Shown here piece after piece: positions 11,116-21,862 of a stretch of DNA of 64,000 nt. The position numbers were made by a program, and so were the translations under genes. Each line of letters opens with the position of its first letter. The stretch's first letter is position 1. The DNA is from Muscardinus avellanarius (lineage: Eukaryota > Chordata > Mammalia > Rodentia > Gliridae): the NCBI GenBank assembly GCA_963383645.1, contig OY726571.1:23219785-23283784 (forward strand), written 5' to 3'. The notes below the pieces were generated by a model, which did no database searches, was not told the origin of the DNA, and was given only the letters and a program-made list of their open reading frames with translations.

Positions 11116-12104
11116 TAAAAACTTGTACTCATGTGTTACATGTGTATTTAAAAGGCTAATTTCAAAAGTGATATAACATTTTAATTTGGTAAGATGGTCA
11201 TGACTGGAAGAAATAAAGCTATTTGATCCTAAAATCACTTCAGTGAAAGTGTAATTGATTTGAGGTTTTATCATTCATGTATGTAGTCAATACTTATTTA
11301 GTGATGTGTGACAATTTCAGATCTGCAGAGGCCCTTGGTAATCACTAAGAAGTTTTCACTTACCCTTTATGATTTTGTTAATCATCTTAGACTCAAACGA
11401 TAAGAAGGCAATCTAGATTTGGAGTCAATAAATAAATAATAGGGAGTCAAACATGGGAGAAGTGATTTTCTGCCAAGTGGCAGACATATGTCATTTGCTC
11501 TGGACTCCAGGGTGGAGGTTCTTGTGGTAGAGCCTAGATATTCGTAAGCTCTGGACAGTAGAAGCTGAAGAGAGTTCACCAGAGCAGTTCTGTGAAGTGG
11601 GTGTGCTTCCAACATTGAAGCCTGGCACAGTGGTGCCATAGCCAAGTGATTTCATCTGGTAAATGTTTCTTCTATATCATCTTGATAAAATGAATTTTAT
11701 CTTTTATGACTAAAAACTCTGAGAGATATAATAGTTATTTATTTTAGTTTATCTACCCATATAATAGTTTTACTGGAAGTAGCTATTTTAGTTTTTCTCC
11801 CATATCATTCTTTCTGTGCAAGTATATAATAAAAATTAATTTATAGAGGAGATAGTTTAAATGTCCCATGGAGTACTTGTGAAGTATGTCTCTACTTTTG
11901 TAAAATGGACATAATTTGGGTTTTATGGGTAGGATTTGGGAGTTTATAGAAAACCACAAATCCAGAGAAGTTTTAGTTTCTCTCTTGGCCATACAGTTTA
12001 TCTTAATAAGTCTCTGGAGAAAAATCAGGCCTCAGATCTCCAAACTGTTTCCAAGAGAAGAAACTAGGCAATGTCAAAAGAAATTGAGAACAATTGTGCC
12101 TAAA
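11116..12104. other. Unique DNA, no gene seen
   Basis: No gene, RNA or clear repeat. Frames of 60-90 codons here show no motif and no family resemblance. Confidence 0.5.
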
Positions 12105-12215
12105 TTAATAAATTATTTCACTTTATAAATAAAAAAATGAACAAGTGCCAGAGCTGAATTGAACGGCTTCTAGAGCTTGTTCTATGCTCTTTCCATTGGG
12201 CCAAGCTCCAGGCTT
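12105..12215 (+). mobile_element. MIR relic
   Basis: The order aagtgccagagctgaattga ... tatgctctttccattgggcc matches the core-to-3' part of the mammalian-wide MIR SINE. The copy is ancient and diverged. Confidence 0.55.
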
Positions 12216-12619
12216 CATGACGGTATTCATGGTCTTCTTTCTTGTATTACCTCTGATGAGTCCTTTAAGAGAAAATGTGGAAACATTCAGGTTGAGGCTT
12301 TTTACATTTGCTTTTACCTGCCTCTGTCACTCCTCCTGAAAATCTAGATTTTAAATGAATTTCCTTTTGTCTAACTTCCACTACGAGGAGAAAACCATGC
12401 AGTTTACCTAACCAAGTTGCAAGGTATATCCAAATCGAATATTGATTGCTTTCAACATCCCTCATTACCTTAGCCTCCTTATGTCTGGAAACTATCATCA
12501 AAATTCCTGCTCTTTTTTTAGGAGGAATCTGTACTCTGTCTTTTCATCCTTTGATAGTTCCCAGCCCATTCTTTACTAATTACTGAAGAAATGGAACTTT
12601 TCTGTTTGTCTTTTCAGTT
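12216..12619. other. Unique DNA, no gene seen
   Basis: No feature is recognised. Confidence 0.5.
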
Positions 12620-12631
12620 TCTTGTCCTTTT

Positions 12632-12838
12632 TGTGTGTGTGTCGTACTGGGGATGAAACCCAGGGGTATTCTACCTCCGAGCTACACACCCAGCCCTATT
12701 TTTTAGTATTTTTATTTTTGAAACAGGGTCTCACAAGTTATGTAGAGCCTAAGTAGCTGAGGCTATCTGCAAAGCTTGATCCTCCAGTCTCAGGCTCCCG
12801 AATGCTGGGATTACAAGCATGAGCCACCACACCCAGCT
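12632..12838 (-). mobile_element. B1-ID composite SINE
   Basis: On plus: (TG)n, gtactggggatgaaacccag, attctacctccgagctacac, tttttgaaacagggtctcac, cccgaatgctgggattacaa. A short tcttgtcc duplication flanks it at 12,620-12,627 and 12,838-12,845. Confidence 0.85.
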
Positions 12839-12879
12839 CTTGTCCAATTTAAAGGAGAGCATTTTTCTGCCTTGGTTTA

Positions 12880-13025
12880 TGTATTCAACAAGTGTCTACT
12901 GCAAACACCTTCAAAGTGCCTGGCACTATTCTAGGCTCTAGGGATATCCCTATTAATCAAGCAGAGAAAATTTCTGTCCTTATATAGTTCATATTCTATT
13001 AGGGAAGACTAATGATACATCTATT
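12880..13025 (+). mobile_element. Ancient mammalian LINE-type relic (L2/CR1-like)
   Basis: The series gtattcaacaagtgtctact, aagtgcctggcactattcta, ggctctagggatatccctat and ttcatattctattaggga follows the order of a common mammalian-wide repeat related to L2/CR1. The exact family cannot be settled by eye. Confidence 0.45.
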
Positions 13026-13481
13026 TATTCAGTAAAATTATATGGAAAGTTAGGATATAAGGGCTGGGGAAATACTCAGCAAGACGAGAGGGCAGACTCT
13101 GTGGTAGAGAGCACAACATCACATCACATCAGAGAATTGCTGTTAGAAATTTGACACTCTAGCAAAGATGCGGAGAAGAGTAAAGATGGTGAGTTTATAT
13201 TGAAGATTTTCAAAGAGAAACAGAAAGTTGCAAAACTGTGTTAAATGGATAGTGAATTGAGTTGGGTACTAGTTTATAAAGTAAAATTCCTACTTCGCGC
13301 TCACTGAAGACTTGTGAACATTAAAGTGAAACATGTCAGAATAATTGTAGTGTGTGCGTGTGTGTGTTCAGCAAATTCATTTTGGGCTACATAGCTCCAG
13401 ATGTTTGGAATATGTAAAAAGTTTAATTTAACAAGAATTCTAACTTTAATGTATAAAGAGAAGATTAAAAACGAGGATGCT
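13026..13481. other. Unique DNA with a short (TG)n
   Basis: No gene is seen. A short gtgtgtgcgtgtgtgtgt run lies near 13,350. Confidence 0.5.
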
Positions 13482-13681
13482 AGCTGGGCGTGGTGGCGCA
13501 CACTTGTAATCCCCAGGCTTGGGAGGCGGAGACAGGAGGATGGTGCTGGTTCCAAGCCAGCCTCACTGGCTTAAGAGACCCTGTTTCCAAATAAAAATAT
13601 AAAATAGGTCTGGGAGTGTCGCCAAAAGATAGAAAGGTTTTCAGGAACCCCAGTACCACCACCAATAAATAAATAAATTAA
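13482..13681 (+). mobile_element. B1-ID composite SINE, younger subfamily
   Basis: gctgggcgtggtggcgcaca, ggcttgggaggcggagacag, gaccctgtttccaaataaaa, ggttttcaggaaccccagta, then an (AAAT)n tail. Confidence 0.9.
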
Positions 13682-13846
13682 AGAAAGTAACTATGATTAA
13701 AAACCCAGACTCAAAGTTTATTTTCACAAATTCTGATCACAAATACAATTAAATCAATTATTAGACCTGATTTCAAGTCAACTTATTAGTTCAATTGTGT
13801 AATATATTTTCAATTAAAACCCTCAATATTTCATCAATGTAGTACT

Positions 13847-13847
13847 G

Positions 13848-13882
<35 letters not shown>

Positions 13883-14081
13883 GTACTGGGGGTGGAACCC
13901 AGGGACTTTTCTACCTCTGGGCTATACTCCCAGACCTATTTTATACTGTATTTGGAAACAGGGTTTCACTAAGTTGCTGAGAGCCTCACTAAGTAGCTGA
14001 GGCTGGCCTCAAACCTGTGGGATCCTCCTGTTTCAGCCTCCCAAGCGCTGGGATTACAAGCATGGGCCACCACCCCTGGCT
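13847..14081 (-). mobile_element. B1-ID composite SINE
   Basis: On plus: T-run plus (TG)n, ggtactgggggtggaaccca, tttggaaacagggtttcact, cctcccaagcgctgggatta. Target duplication tgtagtact lies at 13,838-13,846 and 14,082-14,090. Confidence 0.9.
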
Positions 14082-14090
14082 TGTAGTACT

Positions 14091-14564
14091 ATTTTTGAGT
14101 TTACAAAACAAAATATCTGGATGGAGAAATCATTAGATGTATTTTTTATCAAGAGCAAAGAAGAAGACAACTCCCAGTAGGTAATAATATATCCAGTGTC
14201 CAAAACAAAGGAAAAATTTAAAAAAATCCTCTTAGATCATGTCCCTCTACTGTAGATTTTACATGTATAAATATGCCCAGATCAGATGTAGGTAGTGTGT
14301 TCCCATTCCTCCTCCATGCCTGCACTCTACCTTGTCTCTCAGAGCCTTTACTTCTTCCTTCTCTCAATAAGACCAGCCTGGGCCTCAGGTAACTCATTCT
14401 GAAATTCAAGTACCCTTTCTGGGTGGAGGCCCACCTCCCTTTGGAGACCTCTCAGGATCTTTGTCCTAGGGACAAAAAGATTATTGAAAACTTTGTTAGT
14501 AACACTGATAACCACACTGACATTTATTTCATACTTAATATATTCTGGAAACTAATACTACATG
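14091..14564. other. Unique DNA, no gene seen
   Basis: No feature is recognised; short frames only. Confidence 0.5.
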
Positions 14565-14665
14565 GTTTAAGTGGATTATCCTTTTTAAGTTTCACTACAG
14601 TCATATGAGGTAGATACAATCCTATAATCCTCATTTTGAAAATGATGAAATTGAGCTTTCAGTTC
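14565..14665 (+). mobile_element. MIR relic
   Basis: tcatatgaggtagatacaat ... tcattttgaaaatgatgaaattgag follows the MIR 3' segment (atgaggtaggtacta / cattttacagatgaggaaactgag). The copy is old and diverged. Confidence 0.6.
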
Positions 14666-16343
14666 AAGTGGAAGTAATGATAATGTTAGCCTTCTCTTTC
14701 TCGCTGGATCAATCACATTGTGATAAGTATTTTCTATATATTTAAAACCTGTAATTTTCTCTTAAATATAATTACTTACTACTCGAAGGACAGGGGACTT
14801 GAGAGTTCACATTATGACATGGTTAAAAGGTAGAAATGATGAAAAGTCTTCAGTATGTTCAAACATAAGGCTAAATATATCCTGTAGGTTTGGGAATATG
14901 TTTTTATTCCCACCATCAGTAATTTGTTCTTAATACACATTAAAGAATGTACAGTGTGTGGATACAAAGAAAATTAGAATGCTTTAATTTCCAGTAGCTT
15001 ATTTTTCTTCAAAGATCATGGACTAAACCTACTCTGTTTTCTGGACTTAAATAAGAACTAACTTTTAACTAAGATTTCACTGTGTTTATGTTCAATTTCA
15101 GAAATAAGCAAGCATGATCTATTTCCATATAAATATCAATTTGTAGAATATGCTTTTATCAGTGAGTACAGAAAGCCTAATACAATTTTCAAAGACCAAC
15201 ATGAATTAAGCAGTTTCTCTAGATAAGACCCTGAAAGGAAGAAAATGGAACTCATCAAGTGGGCTCATAAAATTAAATTATAAACGGATAAAAGCCACCT
15301 CCACCAGACCATCATTTGCAATCTATCTGTTTAACTTAAGAAAAATGACTCTGTACCCCATGTGCAGTACACCTTGCTGAGAAGACATTACCAGAGAATG
15401 AATAATTTAAGTGTTGCCTTTGGGATTCAAAGCCCTTGAGTCCCAGACATCCCTGGTCTTCACTGCAGAGGATAGAATAACCAGAGCTGCTGTTCCCAGA
15501 TAGTTATTTTCTCCCATCTTCTCTACTTTTAATTAGTGGACATTGTATAGTCACTAGTTTGGGTAACTTCTCTAAATTGCTCATATAATTGGTGGCTTTG
15601 AAAAGACGTTTTTAAAACAACTGGATATGGCAGCCACACTAACCTCTATCCGCTAGTTATTTAAAAGATGATAGAGGGAAAGTGAGCAAGCTTTATTCTG
15701 TGATCACGCGTGCCACATTAAATCAGGACCAAAAAGCAGGGAGCATCATTGGAGTCATTTAATCCATTCCTGTAGTAACGAGGGCCATCAGTTATACTTT
15801 ATTTCTTTGTGCTTCTTCCAAAAGAGGTTGTCACTTTTAATTGATGTAAGTGATAGAGCCTTCCTGAACTCGGCTGGGGAGTTAGTTCTAGGCTAATGTA
15901 TTTTCTCAAACTCATTTTATCCCAACTGTGCTTAGAAAGACAGCAAAAAACTTTATTTACTCCTCTCTTTCTCTTAACAAGTCTTTCAAGAATTTCTGTA
16001 CAACTGTTTAGAAGATTTCACTTCAAGGTATTTAACTCCATTATTTTCATAGAGAAAGGCAAAATATGAAAATTTAAAGTATCATCTCCCCAAAAGATAC
16101 TGTATAAGCTATGACATCCTCAGGGGTACCCTGGCTTTATCCTGTTCCTTTTTTCTTTGTCCCATTTCTAAATTTCACCAAACAATGAATAGGTACCTTA
16201 TTAGAAAAATGGAAAGATGAAATGAATAGGTAATTTTCAGAAGAGAGATTTAAAAAAATCTCATTTGTAAGCCAGAGAAATAAAAATGACAGTGGATATA
16301 ACAAGTGGCATCTTTTTAGACAGTCGAGGTGATGGCAAGGCTT
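14666..16343. other. 1.7-kb repeat-free stretch, no gene seen
   Basis: The longest interval of the first 20 kb with balanced, non-repetitive sequence and no recognisable transposon. No splice-flanked coding frame is evident. It is a candidate place for conserved non-coding sequence, but nothing in the sequence proves this. Confidence 0.45.
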
Positions 16344-16356
16344 GAAAGTAAGACAG

Positions 16357-16574
16357 AGCCGGGCGTGGTGGCGCACGCTTGTAATCCCCGCGCTTGGGAG
16401 GCGGAGACAGGAGGATCGCGCAGGTTCGGAGCCAGCCTCGCTGGTTTAAGAGACTGTTTCCACATAAAAATGTTAAAAAATGGGTCTGGGAGTGTAGCCC
16501 GTGGGAGTGTATACCGGAGGTAGAAGGGCTTCCAGGAACCCCAGTACCACCAAAAAAAAAAAAAAAAAAAAAAA
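16357..16574 (+). mobile_element. Young B1-ID SINE with internal promoter-distal duplication
   Basis: Very regular copy: gccgggcgtggtggcgcacg, cgcttgggaggcggagacag, ggatcgcgcaggttcggagc, gaagggcttccaggaacccc, long A-tail. A perfect 13-bp target duplication, gaaagtaagacag, lies at 16,344-16,356 and 16,575-16,587. Several CpGs are intact, pointing to recent insertion. In the ID part the segment gggagtgta(g/t)a(c)ccg is duplicated. Confidence 0.95.
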
Positions 16575-16587
16575 GAAAGTAAGACAG

Positions 16588-17132
16588 GGACCACTGTAGG
16601 AAGAAAGGGCAAATGCATGGCTGGGCTGTAACTCATAGCTCCTTAGCTGCTCAAGGCCTGGTATGTGCTTATCAACTTCAGAGACCAGTACATCATACCT
16701 AAAGGGTGAAATTATTGAGTAGTCACCAGAAACAGCAAATTCTCAGGGTTCCTGACTAGTTAATTACCCTTCCATGTACATTCTTTTACTCTCCACCTAT
16801 GTGATCTTTTAACAGCTGTATAATTCAGCAGTATCACAAAGCAGAAACGTATAAATAGGATGTATGTAACCTGGGTATGAAAAACTAATTTAGCTCCAGG
16901 GTGACAGACCTTGCCTTCCTTGAAAGTTAAAAGTGCTCTCACAGGAAAACAAGGGGGAAAAATCATCTTTTGAAAGGTACCTAGAGCCAATTAACATTCC
17001 TAAACCCTTAGAAAAGGGAACCCCATGCAATGGTCCTGCTCACATGAATAAAAGCTAGTTCTCTCCCTTTGTCCTGAGAGTCAACCTCCTGGGTCAATGC
17101 TGTGCCTCTTTTTCTGCCTAGATGAAAACGGT
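16588..17132. other. Unique DNA, no gene seen
   Basis: No feature is recognised. Confidence 0.5.
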
Positions 17133-17245
17133 CTGATAAAGAAGCACACCTATAATCCAAGTAATTGGGAGACTGAGACAAAAAGATCACAGGTTCAAGG
17201 AGACCAGCCTCTGCAATTTAGCGAGATCTTGTTCCAAAGTTTATA
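17133..17245 (+). mobile_element. B1 half of a diverged SINE
   Basis: gcacacctataatccaagta, attgggagactgagacaaaa, accagcctctgcaatttagc, gagatcttgttccaaa. No ID half follows; an L1 3' piece begins just after. Confidence 0.65.
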
Positions 17246-17529
17246 AAAAGAGCAGCCACCATGGATATCAATGTGGAGATTCCTCAGAAAATCCCTAAAA
17301 TGACTAAAATAAAACTATTGCAGTATTGCCCTCATATCCATGTTTGTAACAGCACGATTTGCAATAAAAATTATGGAGCCAACTTAGGTATCTTTTAGTA
17401 AATGGATGGATTACAAAAGTATGGGTAATACGATAGAATTCTATTCAGCAATTAGAAAGAACAAAATTATGTCAACTGCAAAAAAATGGATAGACCTGGA
17501 GAACATTATATTAAGTGAGATTAGCCAGT

Positions 17530-17935
17530 TTTATAATTAGATATAAAATGTTCCCTAAACATCTCACTTTTTAATGTTTGGAGCTGATGTAATTGAGTCT
17601 TGAGGGTTGTAAACTCAGAAAAAGACAAATCCATTGTACCTGGGTGGTACCTGGTAGGCCAGTGGGATGCGGCTGGAGGAGGTGTTCCCTGGGGCTGTGG
17701 CCTTGGGGATTATATAAATGACTCCTCCTTCCCCGGCTCACTCTCTTGCTTTTGGCCTCCATGATGCAAAGATCACAGCCAACGTTCTCTCCCTCTGCCT
17801 CCTGCTTCCATGCTCTCAGATTCATGGTCTCCAACTTTACAAGGACTGAGCCTGAAACTGGAAGAAAATAAATATTTCCTCGAAGATATGTGGTCACATA
17901 CTTAGAGCATGGCTGCAAGAATGCTGGCAGATACA
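17530..17935 (+). mobile_element. LTR-like repeat (MaLR-type, tentative) inside L1
   Basis: Readable landmarks are gatataaaatgttccct, gtttggagctgatgtaattg, gtacctgggtggtacctggt, gatgcggctggaggaggtgt, ttggggattatataaatgac and gaagaaaataaatatttcct near the 3' end (a polyadenylation-type signal). The order recalls mammalian MaLR-like LTRs. A 115-codon minus-strand frame covers it and is a shadow. Confidence 0.5.
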
Positions 17936-18030
17936 GCCAGTCACAGAATGTGAGAGCTTATATATTTTTTTCATATGCCAGAATAATCAGGATACAAGAG
18001 GGATGTTAAATAATGCAAAAGAAATTTCAG

Positions 18031-18237
18031 TAGCTGGGTGTGGTGGCTCATGCTTATAATCCCAGTGCTTGGAGGCTGAGACAGGAGGATCACACAGGTT
18101 TGAAGCCAGCCTCAGCTACTTAGTGAGGCTCTCAACAACTTAGTGAGACCCTGTTTCCAAACGAAATATAAAATAGTTCTGGGAGTATAGCCCGGAGGTA
18201 GAAAATCCCTGAGCTCCATCCCCAGTACCACACACAC
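18031..18237 (+). mobile_element. B1-ID composite SINE
   Basis: gctgggtgtggtggctcatg, tgcttggaggctgagacagg, gaccctgtttccaaacgaaa, gtatagcccggaggtagaaa, then a tail grown into a tetranucleotide repeat. Imperfect duplications (gaaatttcagt / gaatttctagt) flank it. Confidence 0.85.
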
Positions 18238-18240
18238 AAA

Positions 18241-18300
<60 letters not shown>

Positions 18301-18309
18301 GAGAAAGAA
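18238..18309 (+). repeat. (GAAA)n microsatellite
   Basis: About 16 nearly perfect GAAA units derived from the SINE tail; likely length-polymorphic. Confidence 0.95.
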
Positions 18310-18551
18310 TTTCTAGTGCAGTGAGAGAGGTGGGCTGTGGGAAGGTGTGGAGGGTGGATTAATGAAGAAAACACTTTCATGGACATTTCTTAGTATCGTG
18401 TATTGGAAAGGGGAAGGGTGGGAGGGAGCTGGGGGAAAGCTCCCCAGATCCTGTGGGCATATATATTCCTATCATTCTGAACTACATTGTGATGTGAGAT
18501 TATAATGCACCAGTAAAGATATTTAGGAATAAAACAAAATTTAAAATATTG

Positions 18552-18622
18552 AAAGAAGGGATGGGGCATGCTTTGGAGGTAAAATTACCCGAGTTCAGTC
18601 CTAGTGACGGCTCCACCCCCAA
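18552..18622 (+). mobile_element. ID-like fragment (weak)
   Basis: gatggggcatgctttggagg, aattacccgagttcagtcct resembles a diverged ID right half located just 3' of the L1 end. Confidence 0.45.
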
Positions 18623-19149
18623 CAAAGTCCAAAATTTGTCTTCTGGACATATATGCCTAAGCAAGCAGAGTTTGGAAAAATACCTGACTGCTGAGTACGT
18701 GGTGGCACCTAGAATGGAGTGTGCAGAGGAGGGCATGGAAGCTCTGCATCCCTTCCCATATACTTTGCCCCCAGGTAGTTTTTCATCTGTTTGGTCATTT
18801 GTATTCTTTAAAAAATCTTCTGTGACAAATCAGCAATTACAAGTGAAGGCTTCCACTAGCTTCTTCCACAGAGGAGCAGCTGTCCTGAGAATAAGGTTGT
18901 AGGAACCCCCAATTTAAAGTCCCTTAGGCATCAGTACAGATTAAACAGGCTGGAGCTTGTGATTCACATCTGAAGTGGGGTGCAGTCTTGTGTGACTGAG
19001 ACCTTATCATCTAAAATCTGATGCTCTAAGTTGCTATGTTGGAATTGAATTCAATTATAGGATGGCCAGTTAGTAGAATTGCCCCCACATATTTTAGTAA
19101 CCAGGATTTTATACATTTGTAACTGTGTAATAGGATAAAACATTTTTTT
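18623..19149. other. Unique DNA, no gene seen
   Basis: A 117-codon frame at 18,549-18,902 starts in the ID-like fragment and has no motif. I find no gene. Confidence 0.5.
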
Positions 19150-19577
19150 CTGTTATAAAGAAATCAACCCAAATGTATATCCACTTGGAACCTGGGAATG
19201 TACTCTAATTTGGAAATAAATGTAGCAGATGTTAAGAATCCAAATGAGATCAAACTGGGTTCAAATGGGCCTTAAGTCAACTGAAAGTGTTCTAATAAGA
19301 GACGAAAGAAAACACACAGACACAGAGATAAGAAGGCCCTGTGCTAGTGGAGGAAGAATTTGCAGTTTTGTTGGCAAATCTAGAGTAATCCTGGGGCCTC
19401 TACAAATTGGAGCTAGCAAGGAAAGATCCTTCCCTTTGGGCATAGAAAGAGTTTGATCCTGCTGACTCTTCAGTTTTGGGCTTTTTGATTATAGAACCAT
19501 GAGAAGAAACTCTTGTTGTTTTAAGCCACAGAGTTTGTGGTATTCTGTTGTTTCAGCCCTTGGCAACAATTATAGTC
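19150..19577 (+). mobile_element. MLT1-like (MaLR) LTR relic
   Basis: Landmarks in MLT1 order: ccacttggaacctgggaatg, taatttggaaataaatgtag, gttctaataagagacgaaag, cacagacacagagataagaa, ttgttgttttaagccacaga, gtttgtggtattctgttgtt, ending agcccttggcaac. It is an ancient solo LTR with strong divergence. Confidence 0.7.
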
Positions 19578-19751
19578 CGTACGGCACATCAAAAGTCATT
19601 TCAAAACAATCTCAGATTGGTTATATACTTATATATGCCATTTATTAATAAAAATGAGAAAGCATTTCTTAGTCTATTATTATTGTATATAGTGCTTGGT
19701 GATTTATTTTTATCAGAACTTAGAATTACAACATCTCATGGTAAGTTATGA

Positions 19752-20258
19752 GCCCCAGATCTAGAGTCAGAGGTGATATATTCCAATTAAGCTCTGTATA
19801 GTTACTAGCTATATAATCCTGGGCATTTTGTTGTTGTTATTGTCTGCAGTACTGGGATTTGAGCCCAGGGGCATGTTGCCTATGAAGTACACCCCAGCCC
19901 TGTTTTTTATTCTTTATTTTGAAACAGGGTTTCACCAAGTAACTGAGGCTGGCCATGAACCTGTGATCTTCCTCTCTCAGCATCCCAGGCAGATAGATTA
20001 CAAGCATGTACCACCACGCCCAGCATCTGTAGATTACAAGCATGTGCCACCATGCCCAGCATCTGTAGATTACAAGCATGTGCCACCATGCCCAGCATCT
20101 GAGCAATATATTTTAACCTCTCTGAGCATCCATTCTCTCACCTGTTAGTGGGTGATAATAGTATTTATCTTCTGAGGTTGTGTAGAAGTTAACAACTGGT
20201 TAACATATTTTAAATGCCTAGAGCTGTGCCTAGTATTCAATAAATATTTGCTAACATC
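19752..20258 (+). mobile_element. MIR split by a SINE
   Basis: The 5' part (19,752-19,828: ctagagtcagaggtgatata, tagttactagctatataatc, ctgggcatttt) is continued after a SINE by the 3' part (20,103-20,258: taacctctctgagcatccat, gtgggtgataatagtattta, gctgtgcctagtattcaata, aatatttgctaac). Together they give a nearly full-length MIR, directly followed by a solo LTR. Confidence 0.7.
19829..20102 (-). mobile_element. B1-ID SINE with triplicated 5' end
   Basis: On plus: gcagtactgggatttgagcc, ttttgaaacagggtttcacc, cagcatcccaggcagataga. The 5' terminal B1 segment (minus strand) is present three times as 36-bp units, 19,995-20,030, 20,031-20,066 and 20,067-20,102, each beginning agattacaagcatgt. The triplicated piece includes the RNA polymerase III A-box region of the B1 half (established for B1/7SL SINEs). 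Confidence 0.9.
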
Positions 20259-20264
20259 ATTTCC

Positions 20265-20672
20265 TGTGGGGAGCCATTAAGGTCTTCCCCTTATCTTTAC
20301 TAAAAGCATACTTCTGACTGTCCTCCAACCAGAGTCAACAAGGTTTGGGGCCTTGAAAGCTTCAAGGTTACTAATGCTAATAATGATATTGTTCTGCCTG
20401 AGCTAAGACTAGGTTTGTATTGTATCAGGGTATTGTTTGACCTGCCCGGACTTTGGAGTTTTTCCCTCCAGGGTAAAATAAAGCTAAAAACTATAAATAC
20501 CACAAGAGAAGAAGCCCCAGTGTCGGCCAGTAGAGATATTGACCTGGGAGTTGACTGGCGATCCTTCCATGCTTAGGAATAAATAATATTTGGAATTTAA
20601 TTTTTAAGAGTTATATTATTTCATCCTCACTCCTCTCTTCAGAACCCATACTTTTGCTGGCTGGCTCTGGTA
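20265..20672 (+). mobile_element. Solo class II (ERVK/IAP-like) LTR
   Basis: A 408-bp LTR beginning tgtggggagccattaagg, the class II style start. It has a TATA motif ctataaatac (20,491-20,500) and an AATAAA signal at about 20,578. The downstream part (tcatcctcactcctctcttc, agaacccatacttttgc, ggctggctctgg) matches the provirus LTR at 41,624-42,026 in the opposite orientation. A 6-bp target duplication, atttcc, at 20,259-20,264 and 20,673-20,678 fits ERVK/IAP-type integration. It formed by LTR-LTR recombination, leaving no internal sequence. Confidence 0.85.
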
Positions 20673-20678
20673 ATTTCC

Positions 20679-21862
20679 TAAGGATACTAATCTTTATCTC
20701 TTCATTGTATTTTCAATAGAATGTACATGTAAACCAGGTCATATTTATTGTGCCTAGAATGCACAGATAATATAGGCTGATAGGGAGGGGTTGTCCACTC
20801 CCAGATAATTTCATTTTAATGTCTTACACAAAAATTATACTATTAGATTTATAATTATATTAAATAGATTAGATATATTTTATTATTTGGCTATTTACAT
20901 TGTTATTGTACTAGTTCTATTGTTATAACATTTATCAATTAACAGTTAAATTATTCAAAATTTTCTAGAATGGCAGATGTCAAGTTACCAAAAATTTTGG
21001 CTATTTATTTAATTTTTTACTGAATTTTATAATATTTTAAAAAAATGTAATTCTGAGGGAGGGGAGAAAATCCTTTATTAGAGATAATGTGAAGTATTAT
21101 GAGTTATTTTACTCCTTTATGTAGTAAACATGTTCTTGTTTATTTATTAACTGGATATTTGTTATCATTCATATTGCTACAACATTTGCAAACAACTTTG
21201 TTTTACTTAGGTCACATGACCTTTTTGAATTTTCTAAGCACATCTTCTTTTTTAGTTATGATTAATTTCACTCAGATAGCTGAGCTTTCATGAAATCCTT
21301 ATTAGCTAAAGGCTATATTAAATAGTAATATTAGAGATCCTGTATTTAACATATTTCAGTGATAGAAAAAAGACAACACAGAAGATTGATCATTTTTGTA
21401 AGGTCACACATCTTTTACACCCACATTGCCCACCTTCTCCCTTTCATTTTTAGTTCAAGTCCACTGTGATCTTTACAAGTGTGCTCTAGTTTAGAGATGA
21501 AATAATAAATTTATTAGAGATGAAATAATTAATTTATTATTTATTATGCTGTCTTCATGTAACAGTTACATCCCCAGAAGTAGATAAAAATTGGTCCTAT
21601 TTGTTATCCTTAATTTTTTATATAATTCTAATTGACTCCACAGTTCTCAAATTCTTTATTAAGTTCATTGCTTAATGTGAACAATTGTATCAGCACATTT
21701 TTATGAAGTAATTTTATGAAAAATTATCAAGAATAACTCATGTCCAACTGAATATTATTGTATACAGAATACTGATGAACTTAAATATTGCTTTAAGATC
21801 TATAAATCTTTTGGTGCTTCTATTCTTAAAGATGTTTAGCATAAATCTTGTAAAATTCATAT
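20679..21862. other. Unique AT-rich DNA flanking the GC-rich array
   Basis: No gene is seen. A 23-bp tandem duplication (21,492-21,514 and 21,515-21,537, tagagatgaaata...) is the only local structure. Composition switches abruptly to GC-rich at 21,863. Confidence 0.5.

Larger units (their letters stand above)
17262..18525 (+). mobile_element. L1 3' end interrupted by an LTR-like repeat and a SINE
   Basis: ORF2-tail hallmarks (tcaatgtggagattcctcag, tatccatgtttgtaacagca, atagacctggagaacattat, gtgagattagccagt) are followed after two insertions by the L1 3' UTR, which ends ttataatgcaccagtaaaga. The L1 segments are 17,262-17,529, 17,936-18,030 and 18,310-18,525. The agccagt motif is repeated at 17,523 and 17,935, marking the first insertion. 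Confidence 0.75.

Noticed and set aside
16316..16636. 106-codon minus-strand frame with a hydrophobic start
   Set aside because: It covers the antisense strand of a young SINE; the hydrophobic run is the translated A-tail complement.
17571..17918. 115-codon minus-strand frame as a gene
   Set aside because: It is the antisense shadow of an LTR-like repeat that carries its own polyadenylation-type signal on plus.
18549..18902. 117-codon plus-strand frame as a gene
   Set aside because: It begins inside an ID-like fragment and has no conserved motif.
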